The notes under the pieces are model-generated. The model was given only the letters and a program-made list of their open reading frames with translations, did not search any database and was not told the DNA's origin. Shown here one piece after another: positions 1-9,924 of a stretch of DNA of 64,000 nt. The position numbers were made by a program, and so were the translations under genes. This stretch comes from Streptomyces sp. MNU76. Its GTDB lineage: Bacteria; Actinomycetota; Actinomycetes; Streptomycetales; Streptomycetaceae. Position 1 is the stretch's first letter; each line of letters begins with the position of its first letter. The stretch is taken from NCBI RefSeq assembly GCF_020982545.1, contig NZ_JAJKLK010000024.1, positions 124,001-188,000 of the forward strand, in the 5' to 3' direction.

Positions 1-147
1 CCAGTACGGGCTGCCCGTCTCCGGGTGGAAGTGCCGCGCCACCACTTTCCGGGTCCATGCGTCGAGGTCGGTTTCGAGCCAGCCCTCGATCAGCGTGTCG
101 CACTCCGTGCCCCGCACGGCGGGCGACACGTCGGCCGGCGCGCTCAC
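1..147 (-). CDS. Unidentified protein, N-terminal 49 codons only (cut by window edge)
   Basis: An open frame on the minus strand starts with GTG at 147 and runs off the left edge. The GTG overlaps the TGA of the upstream acyltransferase gene in a GTGA arrangement, which usually means translational coupling, so the two proteins probably work in one pathway. The readable part has no signal peptide and ends in the stretch RHFHPETGSPYW. This loosely recalls the N-terminus of PaaK-type (phenylacetate-CoA ligase-like) adenylate-forming enzymes, but that is a weak impression from memory. An acyl-activating enzyme beside a discrete acyltransferase would make sense, yet no catalytic motif is inside the window. 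I am fairly sure a gene is here and not sure of its function. Confidence 0.55.
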   Translation of the reverse strand, partial: MSAPADVSPAVRGTECDTLIEGWLETDLDAWTRKVVARHFHPETGSPYW

Positions 148-1106
148 CGGGCCCGCGCCGGCGAAAGGTCTATGCCGAACTCGTACACACTGGTCAGCAC
201 CTGCTGGATGTGCTCCGGCTTGTCGACGTGCACCACCGGGAACGGGAACCTGAGAATGCCGTCCGGGATCGAGCCGCCCATGACGAGGCCGAGGCGCACG
301 CCCTGGTCCTTCATCTCGTCGCAGACGTCCACCAGGCTGATCGGGTCCGTGGGGTTCCGGTCGAACAGATCCCGTACGTCCTCCGCCGTGGTCAGGGTCT
401 TGCGCTCCAGGCAGGAGACCAGCGGCAGTTCGGGCGCCCTGAACGGCATCGCGTCGATGTACGGCGCCATGAACTCGCGGAAGTGACCGCGCAGCGGCGA
501 GTGCACGGCGATCGGCCGGTCCGGCAAGGGGGCGACGGTGCCCGGCGGAAGGTCGGCCGCCAGCGCGTCCAGCGCCCTCCGCTCGCCCGACAGCATCAGG
601 ATCCGCATGGCCCCGTCGGCCGTCGGCCCGAAGTCCCCGGACAGATGCACCCCGGCCCGGCCCTCGCCCCGGTACGCCGCCACCAGATCGGCCTCGGCCG
701 GCGCGAACGCCAGCGCGAGGCCCTGCTCCGGCTCCTCGGCGGACAGTTCGGGTGTGTGACGGGCGTGCGCCAGCATCTCGAACAGTTCCCGCCGCCCGAT
801 CGAGCCCGCCAGGCAACTCGCCGTCATGGCGCCGAGGCTCAGTCCGCCCAGCACCGCCGGGCTGAGCCCGTGCTCCGCCAGCACGTCGTGGATGCCGAGG
901 GCGAGTGCCGTCTCACGGATCGTCCCGGCGCTCTGCCGCTCCTCCTGGGGCTCCGGCAGCTCCCCCTCGAGGATCTGGCCCACCGTGAGACCTGTCCACT
1001 GCGAGACCTGCTCGTACAGGTCCCACATCACGGGATGGGCCCCGTACATCTCCAGACCATGCACTTCCGTGCCGACTCCGCCGCCGAACAGAAAGCCCAA
1101 TGTCAT
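144..1106 (-). CDS. Discrete ACP acyltransferase (FabD/VinK-like fold), 320 aa
   Basis: This is a free-standing malonyltransferase-family protein that would move an acyl group between carriers such as ACPs. The nucleophile elbow is GLSLG at residues 88-92 (Ser90), where most AT domains have GHSxG, and the general-base histidine is probably His202 in AVHSPLRG. The usual N-terminal PGQGSQ oxyanion motif is replaced by FGGGVG (residues 7-12), so substrate choice may differ from ordinary malonyl transferases. Related stand-alone ATs load unusual starters onto PKS ACPs (VinK in vicenistatin) or act as editing enzymes. The PKS next door already has its own loading AT, so the role here is open. I chose the ATG at 1106 because GGGAG lies six bases upstream and the FabD-like fold begins right there; a longer frame to 1172 adds a non-homologous tail. 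It is divergent from the PKS genes and overlaps the next minus-strand gene by four bases. Confidence 0.8.
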   Translation of the reverse strand: MTLGFLFGGGVGTEVHGLEMYGAHPVMWDLYEQVSQWTGLTVGQILEGELPEPQEERQSAGTIRETALALGIHDVLAEHGLSPAVLGGLSLGAMTASCLAGSIGRRELFEMLAHARHTPELSAEEPEQGLALAFAPAEADLVAAYRGEGRAGVHLSGDFGPTADGAMRILMLSGERRALDALAADLPPGTVAPLPDRPIAVHSPLRGHFREFMAPYIDAMPFRAPELPLVSCLERKTLTTAEDVRDLFDRNPTDPISLVDVCDEMKDQGVRLGLVMGGSIPDGILRFPFPVVHVDKPEHIQQVLTSVYEFGIDLSPARAR

Positions 1107-1112
1107 GGCCGA

Positions 1113-1117
1113 CTCCC
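1113..1117 (-). promoter_or_regulatory. Ribosome binding site GGGAG for the acyltransferase gene
   Basis: GGGAG on the minus strand, six bases upstream of the ATG at 1106. It decides that start over the in-frame ATG at 1172, whose extra 22 residues do not belong to the fold. Confidence 0.6.
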
Positions 1118-1238
1118 GCGTATCTCGAACAAGAAAAGACGTGAACAGGACATGGTGCACTCGGTGTGTCAACTGTGCGACAAGGCGGTCGAGACCACTG
1201 ATGTGCAGCTACCGTACCCATCGCCCGGCCCCGCGAAA

Positions 1239-1254
1239 AGAGTCATCTGACTCT
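1239..1254. promoter_or_regulatory. 16-bp perfect inverted repeat (candidate operator)
   Basis: AGAGTCA, a two-base TC spacer, then TGACTCT: seven-base arms with no mismatch. It sits near the middle of the divergent intergenic region, 115 bases before the proposed PKS start and 133 bases before the acyltransferase start. The arms are short and no T-run follows, so an operator for a dimeric regulator is more likely than a terminator. Function is inferred from position and symmetry only. Confidence 0.4.
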
Positions 1255-1357
1255 GTCTCGAGCCGCCGTCGGGTGTCGCGGGCCGCGCTATCGAAACGCT
1301 ATGCGGGACTGTCAGAGTTCTTCCGTGGCCCGAGTAATTCCTCTTGCCCGGATGGCC

Positions 1358-1363
1358 GGGAAG
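1358..1363 (+). promoter_or_regulatory. Ribosome binding site GGGAAG for the first PKS gene
   Basis: GGGAAG followed by a six-base spacer and ATG at 1370. Other in-frame ATGs at 1301, 1352 and 1379 have poorer upstream sequences. The KSQ domain begins at about 1409, so all candidates leave only a short leader. Confidence 0.5.
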
Positions 1364-1369
1364 CCGGAA

Positions 1370-4300
1370 ATGGAAGAAATGCCGAACAAGGACGACGGGG
1401 ATCCCCGCACGCCGATTGCGGTCGTCGGATACTCCTGCCGACTGCCCGGCGCGCCCGACCCGGAGACGTTCTGGCGGCTGCTCGCGACGGGCCGGCACGC
1501 CATCACCGAGGCGCCGTCCGACCGCTGGGACGCCGACGCGATCATGTCGGCCGGGGCGGCACCGGACGCCGAACGCGTGCGGTGGGGTGGCTTCCTCGAC
1601 CGGGCCGACCTCTTCGACGCCTCCTTCTTCGGGATCTCCCCCCGCGAGGCCACCGCCATGGACCCCCAACAGCGCCTGGTGCTGGAACTCGGCTGGGAGG
1701 CCCTGGAACACGCCGGCATCGTCCCCGGCACCCTGGCCGACAGCCCGACCGCCGTCTTCGTCGGCGCCGCCACCGACGACTACGCGACCCTGCGCGCCCG
1801 CCTGGGTGCCGCCGGCATCACCCGTCACACGGCCGTCGGCACCCAGCGCACCATGATCGCCAACCGGCTCTCCCACGCCCTCGACCTGCGGGGGCCGAGC
1901 CAGACCGTCGACAGCGGCCAGTCCTCTTCTCTGGTCGCCGTCCAACTGGCCTGCGAGAGCCTGCGCGCCGGCGACTGCACGGCCGCCCTGGCCGGCGGCG
2001 TCAACCTCAACCTCGCCCTGGACGGCGCGCTCGTCGCCGCCGGCTCCGGCGCCCTCTCGCCGGACGGGCGATGCCACACCTTCGACGAATGCGCCAACGG
2101 CTATGTACGCGGCGAGGGCGGAGCCCTGGTCGTCCTCAAGACCCTCGACCGGGCCATGGCCGACGACGACCCCATCCGCTGCCTGATCCTCGGCGGCGCC
2201 GTGAACAACGCCGGCAGCGCCTCCTCAGGGCTGACCGTCCCCGACGAGAGCGCCCAGCGCGAGGTGATCCGGCTCGCCCACCGGCGCGCCGGGACCCGCC
2301 CCGACCAGGTGCAGTACGTCGAACTGCACGGCACCGGAACGAAGGCCGGCGACCCCGTCGAGGCCGCGGCACTCGGCGCGGCCCTCGGCACCGCGAGGAC
2401 ACCCGGCAGGCCCCTGGCCGTCGGCTCCGCCAAGACCAACGTGGGCCATCTGGAGGCCGCCGCCGGTGTCGTGGGCCTGCTCAAGGTCATCCTGTCCATC
2501 GAGTACCAGGCCCTTCCCCAGCCTCAACTTCACCGCCCTGCCCCCCTCGGTGCCCCTGGACCGCCTCAATCTGACGGTCCAGCGAACTCGCGCCCTGGCC
2601 CCACGACGACCTGCCGAGGACCGCGGGAGTGAGCTCGTTCGGCATGGGCGGCACCAACTGCCATCTGGTGCTGTCGGACTGGCGCGGCCGGGCACTCCCG
2701 CGGCCCCGACCCGTCGTACGCCCGCTGCCCGCCCCCGTCGCCCTCTCGGGCCGCGACGAGTCCGCCCTGCGCGCCCAGGCGGCACGCCTGCTCGGCCACC
2801 TCGCCGACCGCCCCGAACTCGGGACCGGCGAGATCGCGTACTCCTGCGCCACGACCCGTACCCACTTCGCGCGGCGCGCGGTCGCCCTCGCCACCGATCG
2901 CGACGACCTCCTCGCGTCGATCGCGGCCCTGGCCGAAGGCCGCCCCGCGCCGCGCCTGGTGGAGGGCACCGCACGCGAGGGCGGCCTCGCGTTCCTGTTC
3001 ACCGGGCAGGGCAGTCAGCGACCCGGCATGGGCGCGGCGCTGCACGCCACCTTCCCCGTCTTCGCGGACGCCTTCGACGCGGCGTGCGAGGAGATGGACC
3101 GCCACCTCGACCGGCCACTGCGGGACCTGGTCCTCGACAGCGGAGGCACCCCCGACGCGGCCCTGCTCGACCGGACCCGCTACACCCAGCCGGCGCTCTT
3201 CGCCTTCGAGACCGCCCTCTACCGGCTGCTCGAACACTGGGGTCTGACTCCGGACGCCGTACTGGGCCACTCCGTCGGCGAACTGGTCGCGGCACACGCG
3301 GCCGGCGTACTGGACCTGCCGGACGCCTGCTCGCTCGTCGCGGCCCGAGGCCGTCTGATGGACGAACTGCCGGGCGGCGGCGCCATGGTGTCGGTCCAGG
3401 CGTCCGAGGAGGAACTCGGCCCCGAACTGGCCGAGTTCGCAGGCCGGGTCGCCGTGGCCGCACTCAACGGACCGGCCTCGACCGTGCTCTCCGGCGACGA
3501 GAGTGCCGTACTGCGCCTCGCCGGACGCTGGCGCGACCGCGGCCGCAGGACCAGACGACTGCGGGTGAGCCACGCCTTCCACTCACCCCACATGGACGGC
3601 ATGCTCGACGAGTTCCGCCAGGTCGCCGAGAGTCTCACCTACCGCACACCGCACCTCCCCGTGGTCTCCAACCTGACCGGCCGGACCGCCACCGAGGACG
3701 AACTCCGCTCTCCCGACCACTGGGTCCGCCACGCCCGCGACGCGGTCCGCTTCCTCGACGGGGTCAGGACCCTGCACGCCCGCGGCATCGTCCTCCACCT
3801 GGAGATCGGGCCGGACGCGGTGCTCTCCACCATGGCCCGCGACTGCGCGCCCGACGGCGCCGACCAGCTCTTCGTCCCCGCCCTGCGGAAGGACCGCGAC
3901 GAAGGGGCCACTCTCTGCTCGGCGCTCGCGGAGCTCCACGTGGGCGGCGCCACCGGGACCCTGAACCAGCTCTTCGCCGGCTCCCGAGCATGCCGCGTCG
4001 CCCTGCCCACCTACGCCTTCCAACGGCAGCGCTACTGGCTCGGCTCCCCCGGCGCATCGCTCCCGGAGGGCCCGGCCGCGCGGGAACTCCCGTCGCCGGA
4101 ACCCGAGATGGCCTCCCCGACCGACCCCGGCGACCGCCGAACCGCATCGGCGGAGCTGGTGCGCGCACACGTGGCCCACGTCCTCGGCCACGACTCGCCC
4201 GACGCCGTGCGGATCGGCACCTCCTTCAAGGAACTCGGCTTCAGCTCGCTCATGGGCGTCGAACTGAGCGACCTCCTCAGCAGATCGACCGGCACACGCC

Positions 4301-7300
4301 AGCCCAGCACCCTGATCTACGACCACCCGACACCCGAGGCCCTGATCCGGCACCTCGGGAACGCGCCGGACGGCGACATCCCGGCCCCGGAGGCCCTCAC
4401 CCAGGCGGGTGTGGGGAGCCGGTGGCGGTGGTGGGGATGGCGTGTCGGTTGCCGGGTGGGGTGGTGTCGCCTGCGGGCTGTGGGAGTTGGTGGCTGAGGG
4501 TCGGGACGGTGTGTCGGGGTTTCCGGTGGACCGGGGTTGGGATGTGGAGGGGTTGTTCGATCCGGATCCGGATCGGCCGGGGACGTCGTATACGCGGCAT
4601 GGCGGGTTTTTGCATGATGCGGCGGAGTTCGATGCGGAGTTCTTCGGGATCTCGCCGCGTGAGGCGTTGGCGATGGATCCGCAGCAGCGGTTGTTGCTGG
4701 AGTCGTCGTGGGAGGCGGTGGAGTCGGCGGGCATCGATCCGCACGCGTTGCGGGGCAGCCGCACCGGCGTCTTCGCCGGCACCTTCACCTTCCGGGATTC
4801 CGACAACGGCGTCACGCTGCCCGACTCCTCCGAGGGGCGTCGGCTGACCGGTGGTGCCGCGAGTGTGTTGTCGGGTCGGGTGGCGTTTTCGTTGGGGCTT
4901 GAGGGTCCTGCGGTGACGGTGGATACGGCGTGTTCGTCGTCGTTGGTGGCGGTGCATCTGGCGGTGTCGGCGTTGCGGGCGGGGAGTGTTCGCTGGCGTT
5001 GGCGGGTGGGGTGACGGTGATGTCGTCGCCGGGGACGTTTGTGGAGTTTTCGCGGCAGCGTGGGTTGTCGGTGGATGGGCGGTGTCGGTCGTTCGCGGCG
5101 TCGGCGGGTGGGACGGGGTGGGCGGAGGGGTGGGGCTGCTGGTGTTGGAGCGGCTTTCGGATGCCCGTCGTCTTGGGCATCGGGTGTTGGCGGTGGTGCG
5201 GGGGAGTGCGGTCAATCAGGACGGTGCGAGTAATGGGTTGACGGCGCCGAGTGGGCGGGCGCAGGAGCGGGTGATCCGGGCGGCGTTGTCGGCGTCGGGT
5301 GTGGCTGCTGTTGATGTGGATGTGGTGGAGGCGCACGGGACTGGGACGCGGTTGGGTGATCCGATCGAGGCGCAGGCGTTGCTGGCGACGTATGGGCGGG
5401 AGCGGTCGGCTGGGCGGCCGTTGTGGTTGGGGTCGTTGAAGTCGAACATCGGGCATGCGCAGGCGGCTGCGGGTGTGGCTGGTGTGATCAAGATGGTGAT
5501 GGCGCTTCAACAACGTGCGTTGCCGCGGACGTTGCATGTGGATGAGCCGACGCCGCTCGTGGACTGGGCCTCGGGTGGGGTCGAGTTGCTGACCGAGCAG
5601 CGGGAGTGGGAGGCGGTGGCGGGGCGTCCGCGCCGGGCGGGGTGTCCTCGTTCGGGATCAGTGGCACCAACGCCCACCTCGTCCTGGAGGAAGCGCCTCC
5701 CGCCCCGGAACCGGAAGCGACCCCCGAGCCGGCGCCCGGAACGGTCCTGTGGGCGTTGTCCGGCCGGACCGAGCAGGCTCTGCGCGCGCAGGCGCGGCGG
5801 CTGCGTGAGCATCTGAGCGTGACGCCCCGGGCGGGACTCGCCGACGTGGGCTTCTCGCTGGCCACCACGCGCGCCGCGCTGGAGCACCGGGCGGTGCTGG
5901 TCGGCGACGACCCGGACCGGATGCTCGTGGATCTGGCGGCGCTCGCGGACGGCGACCCGCCGTCCCGTGTGCCGTACGGCGTGCCGAGCGGAGGGAAGAC
6001 GGCGTTCCTCTTCACCGGGCAGGGCAGCCAGCGCGTCGGCATGGGACGTGAACTCCACGCGCGGTTCCCGGTGTTCGCCGAGGCACTGGACGAGGTCTTC
6101 GAGGCGTTCGGCGACCGCCTCGGGCGGCCGCTGCGCGATGTCGTCCTCGCCGGGGCGGACTCCCCGGACGCCGCCCTGCTGGACCGGACCGTGTTCACCC
6201 AGGCCGGGCTGTTCGCCGTGGAGGTGGCCCTCTTCCGGCTCGTCGAACACCTCGGAATACGGCCGGACCGGGTGGCCGGACACTCGGTCGGCGAACTGGC
6301 GGCGGCCCACGCCGTCGGAATGATGTCGCTGCCGGACGCGGTGACCCTGGTCGCCGAGCGCGGCCGTCTCATGGAGGCGCTGCCCGAGGGCGGCGCGATG
6401 GTCTCGGTCCGGGCGCCGGAGGAGGAGGTCGCCGCACTGCTGCGCGGCCGGGAGACGCGGGTGGCGATCGCCGCCGTCAACGGCCCGCTCTCCTGCGTGC
6501 TCTCCGGCGACGAGGACGCGGTCGTGGAGATCGCCGGTGAGCTGTCGGCGCGCGGTCGCAGGACCAGGCGGCTGCGGGTCAGCCATGCCTTTCACTCGCC
6601 CCGCATGGATCCCATGCTGGAGGAGTTCCGCCGGGCGGCTCAGGGGCTCGACCTGTCGGCGCCCGCCGTACCGCTGCTGTCGGACATGACGGGACAGCCC
6701 GTCACCGGGCCGGCCGACGGCAGCCCGGCCGACGCGGACTACTGGGCGCGGCACGTCCGGGAGACGGTGCGGTTCGCCGATGTCGTACGCGCGCTACGGG
6801 CGGACGGAGTGACGACGTTCGTCGAGATCGGACCCGACGCCGTCCTGACCGCCATGGGCCGCGACTGTCTCCCCGACGACGAGGCTGAGGACGCCCGGGT
6901 GGAGTTCGTTCCCCTGCTGCGGCGTGACCACCCCGAGGAGCGGACCCTCGCGGAGGCACTCGCCCGGCTCCACGTCCGAGGCGTCGGCCCCGACTGGGCG
7001 GCGCTGTTCGCCGGCACGGGCGCCTCCCGCGTCGACCTGCCGACGTACGCCTTCCAGCGCAGGCGCTACTGGGCGAGCGCCGGACCGGTCACCGCCGGGA
7101 ACGCTCCCGCGCTCGGCCTCGCCACCGGCGGGCATCCCCTCCTCGGTGCCGCGGTGCGGCCCGCGGACTCCGACACGCTGGTGCTCACCGGGCGGCTGTC
7201 CCTGGACACCCATCCCTGGCTCGCCGACCACACCGTCCTCGGCACCGTCCTCTTCCCCGGTGCGGGGCTCGTGGAACTGGCCCTGCACGCGGCCCGCCGC

Positions 7301-9901
7301 ACCGGCTGCGACCTGCTGGAGGAGCTGACCCTGCAGGCACCGCTCGCGCTGCCGGACGAAGGAGCCGTCGAGCTCCAGGTCCAGGTGGCGGGGGCCGACT
7401 CCGACGGGCGGCGGTCCGTCACCGTGCACACCCGGCCCGCGCCGGCCGCGGCCCGCGACCAGGAGGACGGCGAGACGGACGGCGGCGACTGGACGCTGCA
7501 CGCCGTCGGGGTGCTCGCCCCGGCCGCCGGGGCGGTGGCCGATACCGACCACTTCGCGAACTGGCCGCCCGACGCCGAAGCGGTGGACCTGACCGAGTGG
7601 TACGACGCGCTCGCCGCACAGGGCTTCGGCTACGGCCCCGCCTTCCGCGGGCTGCGTGCCGCGTGGCGACGCGGCACGGAGGTCTTCGCCGAACTGGCCC
7701 TCCCCGAGGAACAGGCCACCGCCGCGGCCGGGTACGGACTGCACCCCGCACTGCTCGACGCCGCGCTGCACGCCATCGAACTGGGCGCCCTGCCCGGCGG
7801 CGACGAGACCCGGCTGCCCTTCGCATGGAGCGGGGTACGTCTGGACACGGCCGGGGCCACTGCGGCACGCGTCCGGTTGGCACCCGCCGGACCCGACGCG
7901 GTCACTCTGGCCTTCGCCGACGCGGCGGGTCGTACGGTGGCGTCGGTGGGCGCGCTGTCGCGGCGGCCGGTCTCCGCCGAGCGACTCCGCGCGGCCCAGG
8001 GCGGGGGAGGCGACCCGCTGTACCGGGTGGAGTGGACTTCGCTGCCCGGCATCGCCGGTCCGGGCTCCGGCGCGATCCCCGAGCGGTGGGCGGTCGTCGG
8101 CGACGCGGCCGACGCGGCCCGCATGGCCGGAACACCGACGGCCGCCGGTGCCGAGGTCCCGACCCATCCGGACCTTCCGGCGCTCGCCGAGGACATCGAC
8201 CGTACGGCGGCCGTCCCGGCCGTCGTCCTGGCACCGCTGACCGGCTCCTCCCCGGACGGTACGGACGCGGCACGGGCCGCCGGGCGTGCGCTGGCCCTGG
8301 CCCAGGGCTGGCTGGCCGACGAGCGTTTCGCCGCCACCCGTCTGGTCGTCGTCACCCGGGGAGCGGTCGCCGCGGGGCCCGACGAGGACGTGTCCGACCT
8401 CGCGCACAGCGCTGTCTGGGGGCTCGTCCGCTCGGCACAGACCGAGCACCCCGACCGGATCACCCTGCTCGACCTCGACGACGAACCCGCCTCACGGCGG
8501 GTCATGGCGGCGGCCCTCGTCGCCGCGGAGGCCTCGGGCGAAGCCCAACTCGCCGTCCGCGCCGGGCGCGTACTCGTCCCCCGCATGACACGTGCCACGA
8601 CGCCCGCGCCCCCGGGGCCCGGTGAGGGGCCGTGGCCGGCGGACGGCACCGTACTGATCACCGGTGCGACCGGCGCCCTGGGCGCCGCCGTGGCCCGCCA
8701 CCTGGTCACCGAGCACGGCGCACGCGACCTGCTGCTCGTCGGCCGACGGGGCGACGCCGCCCCCGGCGCCCTCGAACTCCGCCAGGAACTGGGCGGGTTG
8801 GGGGCCAGGGCCACCCTCGCCGCCTGTGACGTCGCCGACCGCGCGGCGCTCGCGGAACTGCTCGCCACGGTGCCCGCAGACCGTCCGCTGACGGCCGTCG
8901 TCCACGCCGCCGGTGTCCTGGACGACCGTGTCTTCGACGCCCTCACTCCTGAGAGCCTCGAAGCGGTCCTCCGACCGAAGGCGGACGCCGCCCGGCACCT
9001 CAGCGACCTCACCCGCGATCTCGACCTGGCCGCCTTCGTCCTCTTCTCCTCCGTGCAGGGCCTGCTCGGCGGCGCGGGACAGGCCAACTACGCGGCGGCC
9101 AACACCTACCTGGACGCCCTGGCACAACATCGGCGGGCAGGCGGTCTCGTGGCCACCTCACTGGCCTGGGGCCCGTGGGCGGAGGGCGGCATGGCCGCCG
9201 GGCTCGGCGAGACCGACCGCCGCCGGTTCGCCCGCGTGGGCATCCACGCGCTCACCCCCGGCCAGGGTCTGCGACTCCTCGACACCGCGCTGGCCTCCGG
9301 CGACGCCTGCTCGGTGCCGCTCGCCCTCGACACCGCCGCGCTACGGGCCGCCGGCACCGGCGTACCGCCGTTGCTGCGAGGGCTCGTCCCGGCGCGCATC
9401 CGTGAAGCGGCGGGCTCCGGCCCGAGCACGTCCGGCGAAGCGCCGGGCGCCCGGCTCGTGGCCCGGCTCGTCGAACTCGACGCCGCCGCTCAGGAGAAGC
9501 AGCTGCTCGCCCTGGTGCGGACCGAGGCCGCAGCCGTCCTGAACTACGACCGCGCGGAGACGGTCGACGCGCGCCGGAGCTTCAAGGAACTCGGCGCCGA
9601 CTCCCTCAGCGCCGTGGAACTGCGCAACCGGCTCGGCAGGGCGACCGGACTACGGCTGTCCGCGACCGTCGTCTTCGACCATCCGACCCCCACCGCACTG
9701 GCCGGACGGCTCCGGGCCGAACTCTTCCCCGCCGCAGGCCCGGACGTCACGGAGAGCGGGGAGGACCGGGCACACGACACGGTCCCCGACGGACCGGATC
9801 CCGCGGCCGACGCGGAGGAACTGGCCGCCGAGGAACAACTGATCGACGCCATGGATGTGGCGGAACTGGTCCGGATGGCCCGCGAAGGCATCGAGTCCTG
9901 A
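1370..9901 (+). CDS. conA: Type I modular PKS, loading module (KSQ-AT-ACP) plus module 1 (KS-AT-DH-KR-ACP); concanamycin ConA-like
   Basis: This protein starts the polyketide. The loading module decarboxylates malonyl-ACP to acetyl, and module 1 extends it with malonyl and reduces and dehydrates it to a crotonyl-type chain, the propenyl end of concanamycin. At about 2840 residues it has the expected size for two modules. The C-terminus after the last ACP is a short helical docking tail ending near LIDAMDVAELVRMAREG, which would meet the coiled coil at the start of the next protein. The frame is broken about seven times: near 2516, 2583, 4413, 4477, 4981, 5127 and 5639. All domains stay intact across the breaks, and several are G runs of four where five are needed, so I treat this as one gene with sequencing or assembly errors. 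The downstream PKS gene follows after 23 bases. The symbol rests on matching domain order to the concanamycin structure, not on a database match. Confidence 0.85.
1409..4365 (+). other. Loading module: KSQ-AT(malonyl)-ACP
   Basis: KSQ spans about 1409-2680: the active-site cysteine is replaced by glutamine (DSGQSSS, codon 1919-1921), while the two histidines remain (LHGTGT at 2327, NVGH at 2447). That is the signature of a decarboxylase that makes acetyl from malonyl. AT spans about 2988-3880, with GHSVGE (serine codon 3271) and HAFH (3571-3582), both malonyl-type. ACP spans about 4135-4365, with the phosphopantetheine serine at 4246-4248 in LGFSSL, where the usual Asp before it is Ser. Two frame breaks fall in the C-terminal part of the KSQ. 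Confidence 0.9.
4401..5736 (+). repeat. KS1 near-identical repeat, copy A (partner 10047-11382)
   Basis: Bases 4401-4779 and 4869-5736 are identical to 10047-10427 and 10517-11382 apart from a few indels and about one substitution. Between them lies an island of about 90 bases (4780-4868) that differs strongly. The repeated parts are rich in G and T at third codon positions (TTG, GTG, GGT), unlike the C-rich neighbours; the island returns to C-rich codons. The repeat covers the KS and the first bases of the KS-AT linker. It looks like recent gene conversion or duplication between KS1 and KS2. Confidence 0.9.
4417..9720 (+). other. PKS module 1: KS-AT(malonyl)-DH-KR(B)-ACP
   Basis: KS spans 4417-5685 (cysteine codon 4931-4933 in DTACSSS) and carries most of the gene's frame breaks. 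AT spans 5998-6900 with GHSVGE and HAFH (6584-6595), malonyl-type. DH spans 7128-7960, with catalytic His at 7229 in HTVLGTVLFP and Asp at 7757 in HPALLDAALH. KR spans 8645-9190 with GATGALG, an LDD motif (B-type) and a complete Ser-Tyr-Asn set. ACP serine is at 9602-9604 (LGADSL). The product is a trans-type enoyl unit, matching C26=C27 of concanamycin. Confidence 0.88.
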
Positions 9902-9924
9902 ACAGCACTGGGAGAAGAAAGCTC

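Larger units (their letters stand above)
1107..1369. promoter_or_regulatory. Divergent intergenic region, likely bidirectional promoter
   Basis: These 263 bases separate the divergent acyltransferase and PKS genes and are the only non-coding stretch of this size in the window. They are less GC-rich than the flanking genes and hold a perfect 16-bp inverted repeat at 1239-1254 and a direct repeat CGCTAT (1286-1291 and 1297-1302). Promoters for both transcription units must lie here or further upstream, but I could not assign convincing -35 and -10 boxes. Small open frames crossing it look like chance readings. Confidence 0.6.

Noticed and set aside
57..1250. Plus-strand open frame of 397 codons over the acyltransferase
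   Set aside because: It is antisense to a gene with recognisable AT motifs and a good ribosome binding site, and has no domain signal of its own.
1301..1370. ATG at 1301 as the PKS start
   Set aside because: It has no ribosome binding site and lies next to a direct repeat in the intergenic region. ATG 1370 has GGGAAG at good spacing.
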